Of a stretch of DNA of 64,000 nt, positions 59,001 to 64,000 are shown piece by piece (the first letter of the stretch is position 1; each line of letters opens with the position of its first letter). A program made the translations under genes and the position numbers. A model generated the notes under the pieces. It searched no databases. It was given only the letters and a program-made list of their open reading frames with translations, and was not told where the DNA came from. This DNA is from Ctenosaura bakeri (taxonomy: Eukaryota > Chordata > Lepidosauria > Squamata > Iguanidae): the NCBI GenBank assembly GCA_948474755.1, contig CAOLHI010002518.1, forward strand, positions 1 through 64,000, written 5' to 3'.

Positions 59001-62000
59001 CTACCAGTTGCAAATTTCCCTTTTACCTGCCAAATACTTCTCAAGTGTATTTTACTTCCTTTAGGACCTACCCCAAAAATGCAACCACACAGTATCATCC
59101 TAGAGAATTTGCAGATGAGGAAAGGGAGAAATATTTGTCATCAGAAGAGCTGAAAAACTTTGTTCTATCTGTGGCTCTCAGGTTAGTATCACACTCCAGT
59201 TACATACTGAGATGTAGACAAGATTTAGTACAATGTCACAAAATGGGTTAATTGAGCTTAGATTGGTATCCTGTTGATTAATCTCAACTGGAGCTGATCA
59301 GTTCAATCATGTTGAATGGTGAGTCAACATAAAGGTAAATCCAATTGATTCAGTGGGATTGCTCTAGTCAACAATAAAACAGAATAACAACAGAATTTAG
59401 GCCATACTATAATTTGTACCCTGACCTTTTAGCTTTAATAATTCATTGTGCCATGCACCTGATGAACTAGGCTCTAGTCTGTAAAAGCTAGTGCCCGAAT
59501 AAATCTATGCTTGTCCTTTTTAAAACAAATACCTGGCAATGCTATCTTGCAAAGTTATTTTGATGCCAAGTTATTTTTTAAAGAAAACTGGTGTGAAGTT
59601 TCTGAGGTATTATGACCATCTATTTTGAAAGGCCCCATTAATCCTAAAACTTGCTGGCTCACCTAGTTCTGTAATTAAAAAGGCATAGATATCTATTTTT
59701 TGCGGAGTCAGCACCTTGGTCCCTCTAAGTCAGTGTTGTCTACCCTGACTGGCAGCAGCGCTCAATAGTTTTAATCCAATTTTTCTGCTCTTCTTTTAAT
59801 CCATCTTTTCTGACAAAATCCAGTTTTTCAGTCTTTAACTTTTGTGGTGCATCCTTTCTACTTGGATTCAGTTCAGTTTGAGGGGCATGACCTGGCCGTT
59901 CTGAATAATATTCTTGTGGTTTCCACTCATTTGCTGCTTGAAATGGTGGCTTGAGATGTGGCAAAGGAGGAGTAGAGGAGTCTGTATAACTACATACTTC
60001 CATACCTACTTACCTCCATATCCCCACATCTGTGATGCTCTGCCAACACCCACATCTGTGATGCTCTACCAACACCAACACCATCAGCACCACAACTAGA
60101 GTCATTCTTTTGGGAGAACACATGTACTGGAGAAATCAAAGGAAATCAAAGCAAATGGTGATATGGACACAGAGATTCCTCCCCTTTTGCTTTGAATTGA
60201 ACGATAAGAAGCAGCAAGTAGGGTTGAAAATAATATTAAAAAGTATTCAGACATTGCTTGAAAAGGATTTTATTTTGCATGCAGAAAATTCTACACAGAA
60301 CCATGTGCAAATTTTGATCAGAATAAGTCCTGAATTGCAAAAAGGCCTTGGAGACAGTGCCATTATCAAAGATCTTCTTGCAGTACAAAGAAAAGAGTTA
60401 AAACTGCTTCTTGTTTCCTTCTAGAAGAAAATTAATGAAGAATTACATGCCTAGCAGCATGTGTGTTGTCATCAAGTGGACTAAAAGGTAGTGATACATC
60501 AGGTTTAACTGCTCAGTGTGTGCTCGCAAATGCAGATTCAATAGCTGTATAATGCATTCTTGGGTCTTTGGGTTCTGAGATGTAGGTCCAGCCTAGGTGG
60601 TGCTGTGGTAAAGAATCCTTTCTGCAACTCTGGAAAACCAATGTCAGTCAAAGTTGACAGTAATGGGCTAGATGGGCTGATGCTCTGACCCAGCATGATG
60701 CAGCTTCTTATGTTTCTCTGAGAAGTGACACCTGATGTTTGTTTTTCATTTTCCGATGCCACAGAGCTGAGGTAGCACTTCAACAGAACGAAATAATGGA
60801 TGCCTTTTTTGATGACTGGAAAGCCCTTGCAGAAGATGAAAGTGGCTTTGCGGGCAAGTCAGATGTTTTCCTGAAAGAATACCAGTCTTTTACAGATCTG
60901 CATTATCTCAAGGACAGAACTGTTAGCTGCATTTGTTGGCATCCGACCATTTACGGTAACCTTTACAGAATGTTCAGTTCAAGATTAGCAGCCTCGTGAG
61001 GTACATGCTGACATCTTTAAGGATTATCAACTGTCCTCATTCATTGGCCAGTCAATGAAAAATTAATTTGTCTTGAAATGGGAAAGACATGAGCAAAGAT
61101 GTTAGAATATATGTAGCAGATAATATTTGATAACCTCTCTAACTGTAGTAGCAGAGATGTATGAAATGCAAATGGAATACAATTGTTAGAACTGTGACTT
61201 CTGCTTCTGTTCCATCATCCCGTAAGAGGCAAAATATATGCTGCCTGACATGTTATACTGCAGCTGTGTATCACTGGGCTCTCATACTTCCTTCTGCCCT
61301 CTTGGACCACCTGCTCTGGGAAGAAAAACTGAAACATTTGATGCTTGTAGAGGAAAAACAGTTTAATGGGAGAATGATGAAGGTTTGTATCATGAGTGGA
61401 CACACTCTTGGACTCACTCAGAGGGCCATTTTTGGCTTCTCTAAACTTGGGAGGGCTGCATTGTGTCACCTCAGCTGCCATTTTAGGTGAGTACAAGTGA
61501 CATTTCATCATTCTCCATCACTCCATCATTTGGAGACTTTTTGCTGTTTTGAAATGGCTCCTTGAAACTACATTATGAGGTACAGTCTTTGCCTGGCAGT
61601 ATTTTTTCTAATTGAGGGGGGGGTATTTTTAACTAAAATGAGGTATTCCTGAAGTTAAGGGAGGGTTGTCGCTGAGATTGGGAAGCACAAGAGGCATCTC
61701 ATAGTCTATGGACTATATGATGCTCACCCCTAGATTATAAAGTCAGTATTTCTTGTAATTGCAAACTTGGCTGGTGAGTATCAGATCTTCTGGACTGCAG
61801 ATGAAATTGTTCCACTCAGAAACACATGGAGCCTATCAACAAGGTTAGCCTTTGGAAGCAAACTAGAGCTTGCCGAAAATCAAATAGCATTTGTTTTATA
61901 TGTTGAGAGATGTCTAAATATGCAGAAATATGTTAGTTTGCAAAAGAACATTTTAAAGCACAAATTCACCCAACATAGCCTGACAAGAATGTTTGCTTAT

Positions 62001-63115
62001 GAGGATACATGGAATGTTCAGGTGTTACAAGGGGAAGAAAGAGAAACTGGGTCTTTTAACAATTTATAATTAGGTATCTTGGAGAAAATGGGAAATGGAT
62101 GGGAGGAATACTAAGGGTGAAAAACACCTCTAGGCTACAGGATGAATGAAAGGAACAGCACAGATGTCTCTTTTTCCACTCTGCAGACATGTTCCACCAT
62201 GTAAAAGTTCAAAATGCTCTAACCCAGACCTCCCCTCTCATACTCTGTAACACAATGGGGGAAACATTGTTGGGGATGAAATGGTATCCTCTTCCACTTC
62301 TGAGAGGTTTGAGCATTTTCATACTGGTGACTGCAGTCCTATTCCAGACCTGCTCCTCCTCTTACCAAAATCTTCCTGTTCCAGGCTAGCTAGACTCATA
62401 AATATGAGAATTTCTTTTAGGACATGACATTTGTTTTATATGATAACAGATTCATTCTCCATCCGTGTCGTAATATTAGAACTCAAAATAGGACAGTGAG
62501 ACTGGTTGGGAGTAAGTTCAGTACAGTATAGAAGGAAGAGGGAAGCCCCCTCTTCTCATAAGGTATCATTCAGTTACAGAATTCACCCCCAAGGTGATGA
62601 TTATTAGCTTTGAATTTTCAACTCTTCTAAAATATGCTTTGCAGTATCTGTAAGTGTGCCCAGTTAGTATTTGAATCTGAATATGACATTTAAAAAACGA
62701 AACAAAACTACACCCCACAACCACCACTTCCATTGTGGCAAGTAGAATTTTTATTTGTCTTGACCAGGACTCATTGCAGTGGCAGTAACAGAGCGCCTTT
62801 CTTACGAAGACCGAGTGCAACAGTCTGGGAGATTACTCTTGTGGAAAGCACCAATTCTGTTTTGGAGTTTTACAGACCCTATTCACCCTCAGGTATTTAA
62901 AAAAAGCAGTTTCATGTTTCTGAGGCGTTTGAACAACAAAGCAGCAATCACTGCAACATAAAGCTGTGCTCAGGTCTGATATGTTTTTTTTTCTACCCCT
63001 TGTCTTTGATAAATATATTTTCTAGCTAATGCTGGAGTGCCCTGAAGATATCTACTGTTTTCAGTTTTCTCCAAGTGATCCCAACATCATTGCAGGAGGT
63101 TGTATGAATGGACAG
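46736..63115 (+). CDS. DNAI3: Axonemal dynein intermediate chain 3 (WDR63), N-terminal half
   Basis: DNAI3/WDR63 is a WD-repeat intermediate chain of inner-arm dynein in motile cilia and flagella, the counterpart of Chlamydomonas IC140. Coding exons join at 46736-46931, 48687-48728, 52987-53168, 55428-55532, 55690-55836, 57567-57766, 59065-59181, 60765-60955, 62768-62892 and 63026-63115. They give 465 codons with consistent phases; the C-terminal WD repeats lie beyond the window. Conserved blocks include [73 protein letters not shown] and the first WD region [15 protein letters not shown]. The head-to-head position with MCOLN3 matches human. The N-terminal 65 residues are a lineage-specific Lys/Gly/Ser/Pro tract. 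The intron after 57766 is GC-AG. Confidence 0.95.
48687..48728 (+). CDS. DNAI3: DNAI3 exon 3 (42 bp)
   Basis: This small exon encodes [14 protein letters not shown] and splits a glycine codon at its end. The acceptor is TTTCAG and the donor G|GTAAGT. The MASMG-HPEI junction aligns with MESMG-HPEI in human. Confidence 0.9.
48868..49090 (+). mobile_element. Sauria-type SINE in DNAI3 intron 3
   Basis: The head GTGTAGTAGTTTGAATGTTG and tail CCTTGAAGGCATATAACAGC identify it. The 3' half is shortened. Confidence 0.75.
49091..51274. other. DNAI3 intron 3 sequence
   Basis: It holds the TA/TG microsatellite at 49973-50044 and no other feature I recognise. Open frames at 50.3-50.9 kb show no gene signature. 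Confidence 0.4.
49973..50044. repeat. TA/TG composite microsatellite
   Basis: Runs of (TA)n, (TATG)n and (TG)n are adjacent. Confidence 0.9.
51275..51955 (+). mobile_element. CR1 LINE 3' fragment
   Basis: It starts within the reverse transcriptase C-terminal region ([30 protein letters not shown]) and ends CTATGATTCTATGATTCTG. It parallels 41.91-42.58 kb of the longer copy. Confidence 0.9.
52987..53168 (+). CDS. DNAI3: DNAI3 exon 4
   Basis: The exon begins [20 protein letters not shown] and ends [11 protein letters not shown]. It contains conserved N-terminal blocks of the WDR63 family. The acceptor is TATCAG and the donor TTG|GTAAGT; the phase is 0 at the end. Confidence 0.95.
53669..54746 (+). 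mobile_element. Tigger/pogo-like element carrying a minisatellite
   Basis: It starts CAGTGGCCCCTTGACGTTCA and ends GGGGAAGAACTG, flanked by TA. The ends keep the GTGAATAA-type subterminal motif seen in the other Tigger-like copies. The interior has been replaced or swollen by a tandem repeat. Confidence 0.7.
53860..54545. repeat. Minisatellite of ~75-98-bp units
   Basis: GGCAGGAGAGTGGA-type phrases recur near 53892, 53978, 54075, 54174, 54268, 54342, 54437 and 54528, each with CACTCTCCTGCCTGCCA between. Open frames of about 250 codons on both strands come from this repetition and are not genes. Confidence 0.88.
55428..55532 (+). CDS. DNAI3: DNAI3 exon 5
   Basis: The exon encodes 35 residues, [20 protein letters not shown] and [15 protein letters not shown]. 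It is phase 0 at both ends, with acceptor CACACAG and donor AAT|GTAAGG. Confidence 0.95.
55690..55836 (+). CDS. DNAI3: DNAI3 exon 6
   Basis: The exon opens with an acidic run ([14 protein letters not shown]) and continues through [20 protein letters not shown] to the donor AAG|GTCAGA. It encodes 49 residues, phase 0. The acidic tract may be an interaction surface. Confidence 0.94.
55837..57566. other. DNAI3 intron 6
   Basis: No exon, RNA gene or well-defined repeat is recognised. Confidence 0.4.
57567..57766 (+). CDS. DNAI3: DNAI3 exon 7, ending at a GC donor
   Basis: The exon encodes [18 protein letters not shown] through GTQTKW and ends in phase 2. The in-frame junction needs the donor TG|GCAAGT (GC at 57767-57768). 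TG then joins the G of the next exon to make the Trp of KWTYPKN. The nearby GT at 57771 would break the frame. Confidence 0.92.
57767..59064 (+). other. DNAI3: DNAI3 intron 7 (GC-AG)
   Basis: The intron begins GCAAGT and ends TTTAG. It contains an old foldback-MITE remnant at 58855-58950 and nothing else recognised. Confidence 0.7.
59065..59181 (+). CDS. DNAI3: DNAI3 exon 8
   Basis: The exon encodes [20 protein letters not shown] and on to NFVLSVAL, ending in phase 2 (AG|GTTAGT). The start [10 protein letters not shown] is nearly identical to human. Confidence 0.94.
59182..60764. other. DNAI3 intron 8
   Basis: It holds fragments of dispersed repeats at 59425-59530 and 60580-60720 (GGGCTAGATGGGCTGATG...). 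No exon is seen. Confidence 0.4.
60765..60955 (+). CDS. DNAI3: DNAI3 exon 9
   Basis: The exon encodes [20 protein letters not shown] through [13 protein letters not shown] to [10 protein letters not shown]. The acceptor is GCCACAG and the donor G|GTAACC. It leads into the WD-repeat region ([11 protein letters not shown]). Confidence 0.95.
60956..62767. other. DNAI3 intron 9
   Basis: Open frames near 61.2 and 61.8 kb do not match DNAI3 or any family I recognise and are not needed to join exons. Confidence 0.4.
62768..62892 (+). CDS. DNAI3: DNAI3 exon 10
   Basis: The exon encodes [20 protein letters not shown] and [13 protein letters not shown]. It forms part of the first WD blade with the flanking exons. 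The donor is CAG|GTATTT and the phase is 0 at the end. Confidence 0.95.
63026..63115 (+). CDS. DNAI3: DNAI3 exon 11, last exon in the window
   Basis: The exon encodes 30 residues, [20 protein letters not shown] and [10 protein letters not shown], a WD-repeat strand set. The donor is CAG|GTACGA. The gene continues beyond the right edge. Confidence 0.95.
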
Positions 63116-64000
63116 GTACGAGATCTATTCTTTTTCTCTCATTCTCTGTAGTCAACAGCCAGCCTTATGTTTACAATTACTGCATATTGTTTCTACATCT
63201 AATAGTAGAAGAAAACAATCTAAGACTTCTAGAGAAGTGGGATAAGGCTTAGCAGAAGTGGGATAAGGCCTTAGGGATAAGGCTTAGCTGTCTACTTCTC
63301 ATTCTGACGTGGGAAGCAAGAATAAGTGAGAAGGGCACTCAAGGACCTCCATACTCAATGCAAAGAGTACTCAAGTGCCACTTGAGGCCTGCTGGTTCCA
63401 AGTTCTGGATATATATTTTATAAGACCAGGTGACTTACATGTACTCCTCCTACAACTTTCCTGGTCTGCCTCTGAGTTTAGATGGAATGATTTAGTCAAA
63501 TCTAATCCTTGTGTACAGTTATGATTTTCTCTTCCCACAAATGCTTGAAATCATGGCACTAAAAATAGAAAGAATCTGGCTAGAATAGTTCATAACAACT
63601 ATTGCTATTTAGACAATATCAACAATGTGCATGATGCTTTACAGTGTTTCATAAGCAAATTCTTATCTAGTAGGAGCCTGCAATCAAAATTTTGACAGGG
63701 CAGTGGAGAAGAAAATGTGTTCCTTGCCCCTTGCTGGTGCAGGTTAATTTGATGATTCTTCTAAACCTTCCAAACTAGGTTCTCCAGCGTGTGACACAGG
63801 GAATGCCACCTGCTCAGTCATCCACTCTTACTCCTGCTTAGCAGCTAAACTTATACATCAAATGTCTGCTAATTTAGGGATGAGCAAAAAGTGCATTGGG
63901 TTTTTCAAATTATAATATACTGGGACGCCCCCGCCCAATACTAGAGATTTAGAACTTTTTAAAAATTCTCTTTTCTTACTCCAAAACTCCAGAATACATT
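63116..64000. other. DNAI3 intron 11, to window edge
   Basis: No exon is seen before the edge. It contains a local imperfect repeat of GGGATAAGGCTTAG near 63240-63290. Confidence 0.4.

Noticed and set aside
61767..62069. Extra DNAI3 exon
   Set aside because: Exons 9 and 10 already join in frame (G|GA, Gly) and the peptide does not fit the family.

Overview
This window is vertebrate nuclear DNA, most likely from a squamate reptile (lizard). It has large introns with GT-AG splicing and a CpG-island promoter. Its repeats are typical of squamates: chimeric SINEs with a Bov-B-type 3' tail (Sauria-SINE type), CR1 LINEs ending in ATTCTATGA repeats, an L2-like tail, a SPIN-type hAT transposon and many foldback MITEs. 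The species cannot be named from sequence alone. There are no bacterial genes, CRISPR arrays or operons.

Two protein-coding genes lie head to head. On the minus strand, 3.48-23.8 kb, is MCOLN3 (TRPML3), an endolysosomal cation channel. All 12 coding exons can be read with consistent splice phases (565 codons), and a non-coding first exon is inferred in a CpG island at 23.4-24.15 kb. On the plus strand, from about 29.1 kb past the right edge, is DNAI3 (WDR63), an axonemal dynein intermediate chain. A non-coding exon 1 is inferred at 29.1 kb and ten coding exons (465 codons) lie between 46.7 and 63.1 kb; the rest is outside the window. The order MCOLN3-DNAI3 matches human chromosome 1p22.

Layout: 1-3.5 kb holds MCOLN3 3' flank and repeats. 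3.5-16.9 kb holds MCOLN3 coding exons with SINEs, foldback MITEs, a pogo-like element and an L2-like tail in the introns. 16.9-23.8 kb is MCOLN3 intron 1, with CR1, a 5S-derived SINE and Sauria SINEs. 23.8-29.1 kb is the intergenic space between the two promoters and carries four copies of one palindromic MITE. 29.2-46.7 kb is DNAI3 intron 1, with a probable solo LTR, two hAT elements with intact 8-bp target duplications, a Tigger-like element and a 2.9-kb decayed CR1. 46.7-64 kb holds DNAI3 exons and introns, including a pogo-like element that contains a roughly 90-bp minisatellite.

The two genes are not known to act in one pathway. Their promoters carry plausible separate control elements: a CLEAR/E-box-like site in the MCOLN3 CpG island (lysosomal TFEB-type control) and an RFX X-box-like site at DNAI3 (ciliary control). 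I found no convincing new multi-gene system. The more unusual signals are a GC-AG intron in DNAI3, a C-terminal extension of MCOLN3, a slippage-built basic N-terminus of DNAI3, a SINE about 15 bp from a splice donor, and several well-defined transposons.
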